Origin: Xanthomonas cucurbitae
Lineage (GTDB): Bacteria > Pseudomonadota > Gammaproteobacteria > Xanthomonadales > Xanthomonadaceae
DNA: 64,000 bases
Reading direction: 5' to 3'
Assembly (NCBI RefSeq): GCF_002939885.1
Contig: NZ_MDED01000001.1
Location: 186,001-250,000, forward strand
Both the position numbers and the translations under genes were made by a program. Shown here piece by piece: positions 9,032 through 21,686 of this stretch (the first letter of the stretch is position 1; the number at the start of each line of letters is the position of its first letter). The notes under the pieces were generated by a model. That model saw only the letters and a program-made list of their open reading frames with translations. It had not been told where the DNA came from and did no database searches.

Positions 9032-11548
9032 TCAGTGCGACTTCTTCTTGCGCTTGGCAGGCTTTTCCCGCGGCGGCAACGGCGCCTCGGCGGGGTCGCG
9101 CTCTTCGGCCAGCCGGAAATCGATCTTGCGCTCTTCCATGCTGGCCTTGAGGACCAGCACGCGCACCGGGTCGCCCAGCCGGAATTCGCGACCACGGCGC
9201 TCGCCGCTCAGCGTCTTGCGAATCGGGTCGAACTGGTAATAGTCCTGCGGCAGCTGGGTGACATGCACCAGGCCGTTGACCTTGGATTCGTTCAATTCCA
9301 CGAACAGGCCGAAGCCGGTCACGCCGCTGATGACGCCATCGAACTGGCCACCGACATGCTTCTCCATCCAGGCGGCGCGGTAACGCTCATCCACTTCGCG
9401 CTCGGCCTCGTCGGCACGCCGCCCACGCTCGGAACACTGCAGCGCCAGCGCCGCCATCTGCCGCGGCGTGTAGATGAACTTCTCCGGGCTGGCGCCGGTC
9501 AGCGCGTGCTTGATCGCGCGGTGCACCAGCAGGTCCGGATAACGGCGGATCGGCGAGGTGAAGTGCGCATACGCCTCCAACGCCAGGCCGAAGTGGCCGT
9601 TGTTGTCCGGCGAATACACCGCCAGGCTCTGGCTGCGCAGCAGTACCGATTCCAGCAATGCGGCATCCGGGCGCGCACGCACCTTCTTCAGCAGCTTGGT
9701 GTAATCGGCGGGGCGCACCTTGCTCCAGGCCGGCAGGCTGAGCTGGAATTCCTTGAGGAACTCCAGCAGGTCCTCGTACTTGCTCTCCGGCGGGCGCTCA
9801 TGCACGCGGTATGGCGCGGGCACATGCACGCTCAGCAGGTAGCGTGCGGCTTCCACGTTGGCGGCGATCATGCATTCTTCGATCAGCTTGTGCGCGTCGT
9901 TGCGCACCAGCATGCCGGCCTGGGTGACTTCGCCGGTATTGTCGAGCACAAAGCGCACTTCGGAGGTTTCGAACTCGATCGCGCCGCGGTGCGTGCGCGC
10001 CTTGGACAACAGGTGATACAGCTGATGCAGGCGCTGTACCTGCGGCAACAGCGGGCCGATGAAGGCCTTGGTGTCGGCATCGTCCTCGCCCACCGCCTTC
10101 CAGACCTGGTTGTAGGTCAGGCGTGCGTGGGAATTCATCACCGCTTCGTAGAAGCGCGAGCCGCTGACCTCGCCGTCGCGGCCCACCTGCATGTCGCAGA
10201 CAAAGCACATGCGGTCGACCCTGGGCATCAGCGAGCAGATGCCGTTGGACAGCGTTTCCGGCAGCATCGGCACCACGAAGCCGGGGAAATACACCGAGGT
10301 GGCACGCTGTTGCGCCTCATCGTCCAGCGGCGTACCAGGACGCACATAGTTGGACACGTCGGCGATCGCCACGACCAGACGGAAGCCGTCTGCGTTCGGC
10401 TCGCAGTACACCGCGTCGTCGAAATCCTTGGCGTCTTCGCCATCGATGGTGACCAGCGGCATCTGCCGCAGGTCCACGCGGCCGCCAATCATCTGCGGCT
10501 CGACCACCAACGGCACGGCCGCGGCTTCGTCCAGCACTTCCTGCGGGAACTCGTGCGGCAGTTCATGGCCATGGATGGCCATTTCCACCACCAGCGACGG
10601 GGTCAGCTTGTCGCCGAGCACGGCGATGATCTTGCCGATGGCCGGGCGGCGCGCATCCGGCGGTGCGATCAGCTCGCACACCACCAACTGGCCTTCGCGC
10701 GCCTCGCCGATGCCGTCCGGGGCGATCTGTACGTTGCGCTGCACGCGCTTGTCGTCCGGATCGACGTAGGCCACGCCGTGTTCGTAGAAAAAGCGCCCGA
10801 GCATGCGCGACATGCCGCGTTCGAGCACGCGGGCGATGGCACCTTCGCGGCGGCCGCGACGGTCGATGCCGGTCACGTTGGCCAATGCACGGTCGCCGTG
10901 CATCACCTTGCGCATTTCGAATGGCGGCAGGAACAGGTCGTCGCCACCCTCGTCCGGCTTGAGGAAACCAAAGCCCTCGGGATTGGCGATCACCACGCCG
11001 GCAATCAGGCTGGTCTGCTGCACCGGGGCATAGCCGCCGCGACGGTTCTGCACCAGCTGCGCTTCGCGCACCATCGCGGCCAGGCGCTTGCCCAGCGCAT
11101 CGATGCGATCGCTCAGGCCGAGCTGCTCGGCGATCTCTTCGGCGGTCTGCGGGCCGTCGCAGGCTTCCAGCAGCTGCAGGATGGCTTCGCGGCTGGCGAT
11201 CGGCTCGGCATAGCGCAGCGCCTCGCGGTCGGCATGCGGGTCCTTGAAACTGGTGGCAGGCGCGGCGGTGGCCTCTGCAAAACGCTCGGGCGGCGGTGCC
11301 GGCGGGCCGCTCTTGCGCGGATGCGGCGCGCGCGGAGCGGCGGGCAGTGGAGCGGAAGGCGGCTCCGGTGCCGCCTTGGCGGCGGCGCGCTTGTTGGCGG
11401 ACCTGGTCGATGCACCGGCAGCGGCGCGGACCAGGAAGTCGGGCATCCACCCGGGTAACTTCTGTTGTTCGGCGGTGGAGGAATCGCCCGGGCTGGCGGA
11501 TTTACGGCGGCTGGGCCGGGCGGAATCTGGGGGGTTTTTCTTCGTCAT
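9032..11548 (-). CDS. rnr: Ribonuclease R
   Basis: This 838-residue processive 3'-5' exoribonuclease degrades structured RNA. In order it has a low-complexity basic N-terminus, a winged-helix domain (about 135-200), two cold-shock OB domains, the RNB catalytic domain with the aspartate cluster DGEDAKDFDDAV at about 366-380, and an S1 domain from about 729. It ends in a lysine-rich tail (KRKKKSH). The frame is open further upstream to 11722, but that would overlap the tRNA-Leu gene. ATG 11548 (MTKKNPP) is therefore chosen. Confidence 0.94.
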   Translation of the reverse strand: MTKKNPPDSARPSRRKSASPGDSSTAEQQKLPGWMPDFLVRAAAGASTRSANKRAAAKAAPEPPSAPLPAAPRAPHPRKSGPPAPPPERFAEATAAPATSFKDPHADREALRYAEPIASREAILQLLEACDGPQTAEEIAEQLGLSDRIDALGKRLAAMVREAQLVQNRRGGYAPVQQTSLIAGVVIANPEGFGFLKPDEGGDDLFLPPFEMRKVMHGDRALANVTGIDRRGRREGAIARVLERGMSRMLGRFFYEHGVAYVDPDDKRVQRNVQIAPDGIGEAREGQLVVCELIAPPDARRPAIGKIIAVLGDKLTPSLVVEMAIHGHELPHEFPQEVLDEAAAVPLVVEPQMIGGRVDLRQMPLVTIDGEDAKDFDDAVYCEPNADGFRLVVAIADVSNYVRPGTPLDDEAQQRATSVYFPGFVVPMLPETLSNGICSLMPRVDRMCFVCDMQVGRDGEVSGSRFYEAVMNSHARLTYNQVWKAVGEDDADTKAFIGPLLPQVQRLHQLYHLLSKARTHRGAIEFETSEVRFVLDNTGEVTQAGMLVRNDAHKLIEECMIAANVEAARYLLSVHVPAPYRVHERPPESKYEDLLEFLKEFQLSLPAWSKVRPADYTKLLKKVRARPDAALLESVLLRSQSLAVYSPDNNGHFGLALEAYAHFTSPIRRYPDLLVHRAIKHALTGASPEKFIYTPRQMAALALQCSERGRRADEAEREVDERYRAAWMEKHVGGQFDGVISGVTGFGLFVELNESKVNGLVHVTQLPQDYYQFDPIRKTLSGERRGREFRLGDPVRVLVLKASMEERKIDFRLAEERDPAEAPLPPREKPAKRKKKSH

Positions 11549-11627
11549 TGCCCTTATGGTACCCCCTGCGGTCCTGGCGTGGGCGGCAGGCCGGCCCCGG
11601 CGGCCGGCCATGGATGCATGAAACCCG

Positions 11628-11656
11628 TTGACAAGCCAGCCGGGAGTCTGCAAAAT
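11628..11656 (+). promoter_or_regulatory. Sigma-70 promoter of tRNA-Leu
   Basis: A perfect -35 box TTGACA at 11628-11633 and CAAAAT at 11651-11656 are separated by 17 bases. They sit 14 bases before the tRNA. The spacing and exact -35 make this a convincing stable-RNA promoter. Confidence 0.8.
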
Positions 11657-11669
11657 TCGCGGCTCACCT

Positions 11670-11756
11670 GCCCAGGTGGCGGAATTGGTAGACGCACTAG
11701 CTTCAGGTGCTAGCGGGGGCAACTTCGTGGAGGTTCGAGTCCTCTTCTGGGCACCA
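11670..11756 (+). tRNA. tRNA-Leu, anticodon CAG
   Basis: The gene is 87 bases long with the CCA end encoded (11754-11756). The acceptor stem GCCCAGG pairs with TCTGGGC. The anticodon stem CTAGC/GCTAG encloses the loop TTCAGGT, giving anticodon CAG, which reads CTG, a frequent leucine codon here. A long variable arm, typical of leucine tRNA, and the T-arm GGTTCGAGTCC are visible. Promoter and terminator flank it, so it is a single-gene unit. Confidence 0.97.
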
Positions 11757-11761
11757 GTTTA

Positions 11762-11800
11762 AAAAGACCTCCGAGCGATCGGGGGTCTTCTGGTTTATGG
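11762..11800 (+). terminator. Intrinsic terminator after tRNA-Leu
   Basis: A stem at 11764-11774 (AAGACCTCCGA) pairs with 11779-11789 with one mismatch, and a T-rich but interrupted tail follows. It lies directly after the tRNA. Confidence 0.75.
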
Positions 11801-11961
11801 GGTCCGGATCTTCCGGGCGCCCTCGACCGATCGATGCGCACGTTGCGCCTGCTGTTAGATGCGTCTTGTCACCGCCTGTACGGCACGGCATTCACGCCGC
11901 GCATCTCGCATCAAGGCCCAAGTATTCCAGGACAGCCTGGCCAGCGCCTCCGGCGTCGTGC

Positions 11962-13485
11962 CTACGGCACTGCGGTGATCCCGGCGGCGCGCAATGCCTG
12001 CGCCCAGATGCGATAACCGGCTTCGCTGGGATGGGTGCTGTCGGGCATCAGGGCTTCGGGAAGGGAACCGTCGGCCTGCAGCAGTTGCGGGCCGATATCC
12101 AGCAACCGCACCGACGGGTCCTTGGCGAAACGGGCGACCAGCAGGCGATTGGTCTCGGCGATCGGCGCACGCAGCGGGCTATCGGCACGGAAACCGCGCG
12201 GCATGATCTGCATCAGGATCAACCTGCTGTTGGGCAAGCGGCGGCGCACCTCGGCGACCACCGCCTCCACGCCCAGGGCCGCCTCGGCCGGGGTGCTGGC
12301 GCGCGACTGCGCAGTGCCGGTGAGGTTGTTGGTGCCGATATGCAGTACCACCCATCGCGGATCCAGGCCGTCGAGTTCGCCCTGGCGGATGCGCCACAGC
12401 ACGTTCTGGGTGCGGTCCCAGCCGAAGCCCAGGTTCAGCACCGGCCGCTTGCCGTACAACCACTGCCAGGACGCCGCGCCGCTGACGCGAGTGGCCTGCG
12501 GCGGACCGGCCCAGAAATGGGTGATCGAGTCGCCGATCATCACTACCTCCGGCTTGAGCGTACGTGCCACGGCCAGCGCTGCGTGGTGGCGCGCATACCA
12601 GTCGTAGGAATCCTGCTCCAGCCAATCGACCGGCATCAACGCGGTTGCCGCATCCCGCCCGAGCTCGGCCACCGGCTTGACCGGCGGCTCGCCAAGCAGC
12701 CGCGCCAGCGTCGGTTCGATCGCCTCGGCCAGCATGCGCTGGCCCTGCGTGTCCGGATGCAGGGCACCGGCTGCAGGCCGGAAGCGGGTGTCGTAGAACA
12801 GCTCGGTCCGCAGCTTGCCCGCACGCTGGAAGACCGTGCTCACGTCCAGATAGGTCACGCGCGGGTTGTCGCCGTAGCGCACCGCCAGCCCCTGGTTGAC
12901 CTGCGCATCGCGACGCGACTTCTCTGCGGAAATATCCGTGGGCAGCACGCTCAGCAGCAGGATGTGGGTGCGTGGCAGTTTCTGCTCGATGGCCGCCACC
13001 ACCGCATCGATGCCGAGCTGGGCCTGCTCGGCGCTCTGGCCGAGATGACCGGTGTTGTTGGTACCGATCAGCACCAGCGCGACCTTGGGAGCCAGGCCGT
13101 CCACTTCGCCATTGGCCAGCCGCCACAGCACGTTCTCGGTGCCATCGCCGCTGAAACCCAGGTTGAGCGCGCCACGGCTGCCGTAGAAGGTCTGCCAGGT
13201 GGACTGGAAGTCTTCGTCCGGCGCCTTGGCTTTCTCGTAGTTCTGGGTGATGGAATCGCCGATCAACAGCAGCGGCGTGTTGGCGTGCTGCTTCACCTGC
13301 TCCAGCACCTGCGCATGCCGCTGCGCCCACCAGGACTCCTGCAGACGGTCGGTGGGCTCGATCGAAGGCATGGGCGTCTGCGCACCTGCACAGGCACAGG
13401 CCAGCAACAGCCCCCAGCACACCAGCGCAGGCGCAATGGCAGACAGCGAACGGCGGAAAAACACAGCGTGCAACGACCGGAACAT
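11962..13485 (-). CDS. Exported protein with two tandem SGNH/GDSL hydrolase domains
   Basis: This 507-residue protein has a signal peptide (hydrophobic stretch about 12-35, ending near CAGAQT) and is probably periplasmic or secreted. Two related SGNH domains follow. The first has the nucleophile motif IGDSITQ at about 75 and IGTNN. The second has IGDSITHF at about 315, IGTNN, and the Asp-x-x-His dyad DSTHPSE near 480. In the first domain the histidine is in ALHPDTQ and the Asp three residues before it is missing. Only the second domain therefore looks fully equipped as an esterase or lipase. It resembles the PAF-acetylhydrolase-like branch; substrate unknown. The start at 13485 was chosen because it begins directly before the signal peptide. 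Confidence 0.85.
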   Translation of the reverse strand: MFRSLHAVFFRRSLSAIAPALVCWGLLLACACAGAQTPMPSIEPTDRLQESWWAQRHAQVLEQVKQHANTPLLLIGDSITQNYEKAKAPDEDFQSTWQTFYGSRGALNLGFSGDGTENVLWRLANGEVDGLAPKVALVLIGTNNTGHLGQSAEQAQLGIDAVVAAIEQKLPRTHILLLSVLPTDISAEKSRRDAQVNQGLAVRYGDNPRVTYLDVSTVFQRAGKLRTELFYDTRFRPAAGALHPDTQGQRMLAEAIEPTLARLLGEPPVKPVAELGRDAATALMPVDWLEQDSYDWYARHHAALAVARTLKPEVVMIGDSITHFWAGPPQATRVSGAASWQWLYGKRPVLNLGFGWDRTQNVLWRIRQGELDGLDPRWVVLHIGTNNLTGTAQSRASTPAEAALGVEAVVAEVRRRLPNSRLILMQIMPRGFRADSPLRAPIAETNRLLVARFAKDPSVRLLDIGPQLLQADGSLPEALMPDSTHPSEAGYRIWAQALRAAGITAVP

Positions 13486-13556
13486 GCGCGCACCAGCGGC
13501 GGGGTAGCGGCGATTGTGGTCTGCGCACGCGGCCAACGACAAGCGCGCCAGCGTTT

Positions 13557-13626
13557 CGTAGGAGCGTGCCTGCGCGCGACGAAGCGTTATCGATAACGCC
13601 AAGTCGCGCGCAGGCACGCTCCTACG
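13557..13626. repeat. REP-type palindromic element (GTAGGAGCG family)
   Basis: Perfect 24-bp inverted arms (13557-13580 and 13603-13626, outer sequence CGTAGGAGCG) enclose a 22-base centre. The centre itself holds a perfect 16-bp palindrome (13584-13599, GCGTTATC plus complement). It lies upstream of the SGNH gene and downstream of the acyl-CoA dehydrogenase gene. Two further elements of this family are in the window. Confidence 0.85.
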
Positions 13627-13646
13627 AGACGCACCGGATGGGCCGC

Positions 13647-14795
<1,149 letters not shown>

Positions 14796-14887
14796 GTTCG
14801 ACCCCTCCCGGGGATTGGCTGTGCGCCCATTGTAGCCACAACCATTCGCATGCGTATGTAGTTGACCCCACCCCCTGCCCGGCCGAA

Positions 14888-14917
14888 AATATCTCCATAT
14901 CGCGATATAGAGATATT
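14888..14917. promoter_or_regulatory. Near-perfect 30-bp palindromic operator before the ArsR-methyltransferase gene
   Basis: The left half (14888-14902, AATATCTCCATATCG) and the right half (14903-14917) are complementary at all but one of 15 positions. The site is AT-rich in a GC-rich region, lies one base before the ATG at 14919, and is between divergent genes. Its symmetry and position fit an operator for the dimeric ArsR-type regulator encoded next to it. That the regulator binds here is inference. Confidence 0.75.
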
Positions 14918-14918
14918 C

Positions 14919-15914
14919 ATGGATCTGGAAGACTGGTCGGCCCGCCTGAAAGTATTCGCCGACGCCACCCGTGTCCGCCTGCTGGCCCTGCTGGAACAGG
15001 AAGAACTCACCGTGGCCGAGCTGTCGGCCATCACCCGCCTGGCCCAGCCGCGGGTGTCCACCCACCTGGCCAAGCTCAAGGAAGCCGGGCTCGTGCGCGA
15101 CCGCCGCGCCGGTGTGTCCGCCTACTACCGCTTCGATGAGGTGTCGCTGGACCCGGCCCAGCGTGCGCTGTGGCTGGCGCTGAGCACTGGCAGCGACGAC
15201 CCGCTGCTGCGCCAGGATGGCGAGCGCGTGGCCGCCGTGTTGGCCAACCGCGCCGCCGACCAGAACTGGGCCGATTCGGTGGCCGGCGACATGGAGCGCC
15301 ACTACTCGCCCGGGCGCACCTGGGAAGCGCTGGCGCGCACGGCGCTGCCGTTGCTGGAAACCGGCGACGTACTCGACATTGCCTCTGGCGATGGCGTGCT
15401 GGCCGAACTGGTGGCCCCGCACGCCACCCGCTACATCTGCATCGACACCAGTGCGCGCGTGGTGGCCGCCGCCAGCGAGCGTCTGCGCAAGCTGCGCAAC
15501 GTGGAAGTGCGCGAAGGCGACATGCATGCGCTGCCGTTCCCCGATGCCAGCTTCGACCTGGTGGTGCTGATGCATGCACTCACCTATGCCGCCAAGCCGG
15601 CGCAGGCCGTGGCCGAATCGGCGCGCGTGCTGCGCCCCGGCGGCCGCCTGCTGCTGTGCAGCCTGGCCAAGCACGAACACCGCGCCGCCGTACATGCCTA
15701 CGGCCACGTCAACCTGGGTTTTGCCGCCAAGGAATTGCGCAAGTTCGTCGAGAAAGCGGGGCTGGACGTGTCCAGCCTGGAGACGGTAACGCGCGAAAAG
15801 CGGCCGCCGCATTTCGAGGTGATCTCGTTGATTGCTGTGAAGCCGGGAATCGGGAATCGGGAATCGGGAATCGTTGAAAGCAGCGCCACTGCCTCTCGGA
15901 GAATCGCATCATGA
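14919..15914 (+). CDS. ArsR-family regulator fused to a SAM-dependent methyltransferase domain, SahR-like
   Basis: This 331-residue protein has an N-terminal winged-helix ArsR domain (about 5-90, with [20 protein letters not shown] as recognition region). A class I methyltransferase domain follows (about 140-265, motif [10 protein letters not shown] at about 149-157, and [12 protein letters not shown]). I see no cysteine pair of the metal-sensing ArsR type. The gene is directly coupled to metH1 by an ATGA overlap (15911-15914). Known SahR regulators of methionine and S-adenosylhomocysteine metabolism are ArsR-type proteins, so the fused domain may sense SAM or SAH; that is inference. The last about 22 residues (from PGIGNRES) are encoded by a GGGAATC repeat element. 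ATG 14919 is preferred over an upstream TTG at 14862, because that would cross the palindromic operator. Confidence 0.88.
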   Translation: MDLEDWSARLKVFADATRVRLLALLEQEELTVAELSAITRLAQPRVSTHLAKLKEAGLVRDRRAGVSAYYRFDEVSLDPAQRALWLALSTGSDDPLLRQDGERVAAVLANRAADQNWADSVAGDMERHYSPGRTWEALARTALPLLETGDVLDIASGDGVLAELVAPHATRYICIDTSARVVAAASERLRKLRNVEVREGDMHALPFPDASFDLVVLMHALTYAAKPAQAVAESARVLRPGGRLLLCSLAKHEHRAAVHAYGHVNLGFAAKELRKFVEKAGLDVSSLETVTREKRPPHFEVISLIAVKPGIGNRESGIVESSATASRRIAS

Positions 15915-15951
15915 CGCCCGCTGCAATCCCCAATCCCCAATCCCCAATCCC
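15844..15951. repeat. GGGAATC-type inverted-repeat element (copy b), across the regulator/metH junction
   Basis: The left arm (15844-15875) has four GGGAATC units. The right arm (15924-15951) has four CAATCCC units. The left arm is translated as the C-terminus of the regulator and the right arm as residues 5-14 of MetH1. The ATGA start/stop overlap lies in the interior. Confidence 0.8.
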
Positions 15952-17050
15952 GTTCTCGCTGCCGTGGCTGCATCCGGAGCGTGCTGCCAAGCTCACTGCC
16001 GCGTTGCGCGAGCGCATCCTCATCATCGATGGCGCAATGGGCACCATGATCCAGCGCCACGATCTGCAGGAGCCGGATTACCGCGGCACCCGCTTTGCCG
16101 AGGGCTACGACAGCGCGCATGTGCATGGGCCGGGGTGCGATCACGCACATGCGCCGGAAGGGCATGACCTGAAGGGCAACAACGACCTGCTGCTGCTGAC
16201 GCGCCCGGAGATCATCGCCGGCATCCACCGCGCCTACCTGGATGCCGGTGCCGACCTGCTGGAGACCAACACCTTCAACGCCACCTCGGTGAGCCAGGCC
16301 GACTATCACCTGGAACACCTGGTCTATGAGTTGAACAAGGCCGGTGCCCAGGTTGCACGCAGCTGTTGCGATGCGGTCGAAGCACTGACCCCGCACAAGC
16401 CGCGTTTTGTCATTGGCGTGCTCGGCCCGACCAGCCGCACCGCCTCGATCAGCCCCGACGTCAACGACCCCGGCTATCGCAATACCAGCTTCGATGCACT
16501 GCGGCAGACCTATCGCGAGGCGATCGAGGGCTTGATCGACGGCGGCGCCGACACCTTGATGGTGGAAACCATCTTCGACACCCTCAATGCCAAGGCGGCG
16601 CTGTACGCCATCGAAGAAGTCTTCGAAACGCGCGGCGGGCGCCTGCCGGTGATGATCTCCGGCACCATCACCGATGCGTCCGGGCGCACCCTGTCCGGAC
16701 AGACCGCCGAAGCGTTCTATGCCTCCGTGGCGCACGGGCGACCGTTGTCGGTGGGCCTGAACTGCGCGCTGGGCGCCAAGGACCTGCGCCCGCATGTGGA
16801 GACGCTGGCGCAGATCGCCGACGGCTATGTGAGCGCGCATCCGAATGCCGGCCTGCCGAATGCATTTGGCGAGTACGACGAAACCCCTGAAGAGATGGCG
16901 GAGACATTGCGCGAGTTTGCGCAGGCCGGCTTGCTCAATCTGGTCGGGGGGTGCTGCGGCACCTCGCCCGATCACATCCGCGCCATCGCCGAGGCGGTGG
17001 CCGATCTGCCGCCTCGGCAATTGCCTGGTGGGCAGGAGCTGGTGGCGTGA
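15911..17050 (+). CDS. metH: Cobalamin-dependent methionine synthase, homocysteine-binding half (MetH N-terminal part)
   Basis: This 379-residue protein corresponds to the zinc/homocysteine domain of MetH. It binds homocysteine as thiolate for methylation by methylcobalamin. The zinc ligands are Cys285 (GLNCALG) and Cys348-Cys349 (GGCCGTSP); the spacing of 63 residues matches that of E. coli MetH. The barrel starts at about residue 35 ([10 protein letters not shown]). The first about 15 residues ([10 protein letters not shown]) come from a repeat element. The rest of MetH is encoded 541 bases downstream. The split is complete, with a normal stop at 17048-17050, so this is not a frameshift. 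Confidence 0.93.
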   Translation: MTPAAIPNPQSPIPFSLPWLHPERAAKLTAALRERILIIDGAMGTMIQRHDLQEPDYRGTRFAEGYDSAHVHGPGCDHAHAPEGHDLKGNNDLLLLTRPEIIAGIHRAYLDAGADLLETNTFNATSVSQADYHLEHLVYELNKAGAQVARSCCDAVEALTPHKPRFVIGVLGPTSRTASISPDVNDPGYRNTSFDALRQTYREAIEGLIDGGADTLMVETIFDTLNAKAALYAIEEVFETRGGRLPVMISGTITDASGRTLSGQTAEAFYASVAHGRPLSVGLNCALGAKDLRPHVETLAQIADGYVSAHPNAGLPNAFGEYDETPEEMAETLREFAQAGLLNLVGGCCGTSPDHIRAIAEAVADLPPRQLPGGQELVA

Positions 17051-17061
17051 TGCGCACGGCA

Positions 17062-17508
17062 GGCCCTCATCCGCCCTTCGGGCACCTTCTCCCGCCTGCG
17101 GGAGAAGGACAGAACATGGCTTGGCTTGCCGCAAAGATGCGCCGTGCGCAGCCAATCACCCTTTTTCCGCCTGCGGGAGAAGGACAGCGCATGGCTTGGC
17201 TCGCCACAAAGAACCGCCGTGCGCAGCCAATCACCCTTCTCCCGCCTGCGGGAGAAGGACAGCGCATGGCTTGGCTCGCCACAAAGATGCGCCGTGCGCA
17301 GCCAATCACCCTTCTCCCGCTTGCGGGAGAAGGACAGCGCATGGCTTGGCTCGCCACAAAGAACGGCCGTGCGCAGCCAATCACCCTTCTCCCGCTTGCG
17401 GGAGAAGGACAGCCCATGGCTTGGCTCGCCACAAAGAACGGCCGTGCGCAGCCAATCACCCTTCTCCCGCTTGCGGGAGAAGGTGGCGCGCAGCGCCGGA
17501 TGAGGGCC
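17062..17508. repeat. 75-bp tandem repeat array between the two metH genes
   Basis: The segment starts with GGCCCTCATCCG (17062-17073) and ends with its exact complement (17497-17508). Inside, ATGGCTTGGCT recurs at 17116, 17191, 17266, 17341 and 17416, exactly 75 bases apart. Each unit contains a CTTCTCCCGC...GCGGGAGAAG hairpin. Because 75 is a multiple of three, several frames stay open through the array; I do not regard these as genes. The flanking stretches to metH1 and metH2 hold nothing else recognisable. Confidence 0.92.
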
Positions 17509-17591
17509 GCATTCCACCGCACGCCATCGCAGGGCCATAGACACCAATCCACCAAGACCGATCGCGCCGCCACCGTCCAGCAGAGGCTTGC

Positions 17592-20345
<2,754 letters not shown>

Positions 20346-20359
20346 GCACGGCACGCAAG

Positions 20360-20466
20360 CGTAGGAGCGCACCCGGGCGCGACGGGGCTGTACCGGTGTA
20401 GGAGCGCACCTGGGCGCGACGAGGCCGTACCGGTAAAGCCCCATCGCGCCCAGGTGCGCTCCTACG
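20360..20466. repeat. Compound REP-type element (GTAGGAGCG family)
   Basis: Two direct copies (GTAGGAGCGCACC at 20361 and 20398) are followed by an inverted copy ending at 20466. The arrangement resembles composite REP clusters. It fills the convergent gap between metH and the AGE-family gene and may work as a bidirectional transcription stop. Confidence 0.85.
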
Positions 20467-20480
20467 AGATCACATGCGCA

Positions 20481-21686
20481 TCAAGTCGCCGGGCGCAGCA
20501 CGTTCAGCACTTCGTGGCAGGCACCCATGGTGTGGTAATCGGTCTTGCCGGCCGGGCTCTTCTCGTCGCTGTACTTGCGGTTGTCCGCATCCAGGATGCG
20601 ATACCACGCACCGTAACGGTGGTCGATCATGTGCTTCCACGAGTAGTCCCACAGCTTGTCGTACCACTGCCAATAGCGTTCATCGCCACTGCGTTGTGCC
20701 AATAAGGCCGCCGCAGCCAGCGACTCAGCCTGCACCCAGAAATACTTGTCGTCGTCGCACACCTGGCCATCCGGCGCGAAGCCATAGTACAGCCCGCCGC
20801 GCTGCGCATCCCACGAACGCTCCACCGCCACGTCGAACAGGTGTTGCGCGGTCGGCAACAACCAGTCCATGGGTGCATAACGATCCAGCAGCATCAGCAG
20901 CTTGGCCCATTCGGTCTGGTGGCCTGGCTGGAAGCCCCAGGGACGGAACAGATGCTTGGGATTGTCGCGGTTATAGTCCCAATCGATGTTCCACTGCGGG
21001 TCGTAATGCTCCCACACCAGACCATCGGCCTTGGCCGCCTGACGCCGGGTCATGTTGTCGGCCAGCTGCAATGCGCGATCGAGATAGCGCTGCTCGCCGC
21101 TGGCCTCGTACGCGGCGATCATCGCCTCGCACATGTGCATGTTGGCGTTCTGGCCGCGATACGTGGTGAAGTTGAACTGGGCATCGGCTTCATCGCGGTA
21201 CAAGCCGAATTCCGGCTCCCAGAAGTGTTTCTCCAGCAGCTGCCAGGTTTCGTCCATCCACGCACGCGCCTCGGCGATGCCGGTCTTCAGCCCGCACGAA
21301 TACGCCAGCAGCACGAACGCCACGCCGTAGCAATGGTTCATGTCGTCTTCCACCACGCCATCGCGCAGCGTCCAGGCATAACCGCCGGTGGCGGCATTGC
21401 GATGCACGTTGCGCAGGTAATCCAGGCCGTGACGCACGGCTTCCAGATACTCGGGGTTACCGAATTCGCGGTAGGCCATCGCATAGTTGAAGACGAAGCG
21501 CGTACTGCTCACCAGATGCCGGTGCCCGGCATCGTAGATGCTGCCGTCATCCTTGAAATACTGGAAGAAGCCACCGGCCGGATCGATCGCGCGCGGGTGG
21601 TAGAACGCCATGGTGTCGGCGATGTGCTGGCGCAGGACGTCGGCCGAACGGAAATCGGGTGTGGGGGAAGCGGGCAACGGGCTCAT
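20481..21686 (-). CDS. AGE-family sugar isomerase/epimerase, probably D-mannose isomerase
   Basis: This 401-residue cytoplasmic protein belongs to the N-acylglucosamine 2-epimerase fold ((alpha/alpha)6 barrel). Family blocks such as GGFFQYF near the N-terminus, LVSSTRFVFNYA and GHQTEWAKLL are visible. Members convert N-acylglucosamine, cellobiose, mannose or sulfoquinovose. The neighbours are a fructokinase-like kinase, a hexose transporter and a LacI regulator. They suggest mannose-to-fructose isomerisation followed by phosphorylation to fructose-6-phosphate, but the substrate is inference. The start overlaps the kinase stop by four bases (ATGA, 21683-21686), so it is the last gene of a coupled operon. 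Confidence 0.85.
   Translation of the reverse strand: MSPLPASPTPDFRSADVLRQHIADTMAFYHPRAIDPAGGFFQYFKDDGSIYDAGHRHLVSSTRFVFNYAMAYREFGNPEYLEAVRHGLDYLRNVHRNAATGGYAWTLRDGVVEDDMNHCYGVAFVLLAYSCGLKTGIAEARAWMDETWQLLEKHFWEPEFGLYRDEADAQFNFTTYRGQNANMHMCEAMIAAYEASGEQRYLDRALQLADNMTRRQAAKADGLVWEHYDPQWNIDWDYNRDNPKHLFRPWGFQPGHQTEWAKLLMLLDRYAPMDWLLPTAQHLFDVAVERSWDAQRGGLYYGFAPDGQVCDDDKYFWVQAESLAAAALLAQRSGDERYWQWYDKLWDYSWKHMIDHRYGAWYRILDADNRKYSDEKSPAGKTDYHTMGACHEVLNVLRPAT

Noticed and set aside
17126-17503. Several open frames through the 75-bp array
   Set aside because: A repeat length divisible by three keeps frames open in multiple phases by chance; no start signal or family match.
15911-17591. Reading the metH split as a frameshift or pseudogene
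   Set aside because: The first part ends with a normal stop after the complete zinc motif, and the second has its own start 541 bases on; all key residues are intact.
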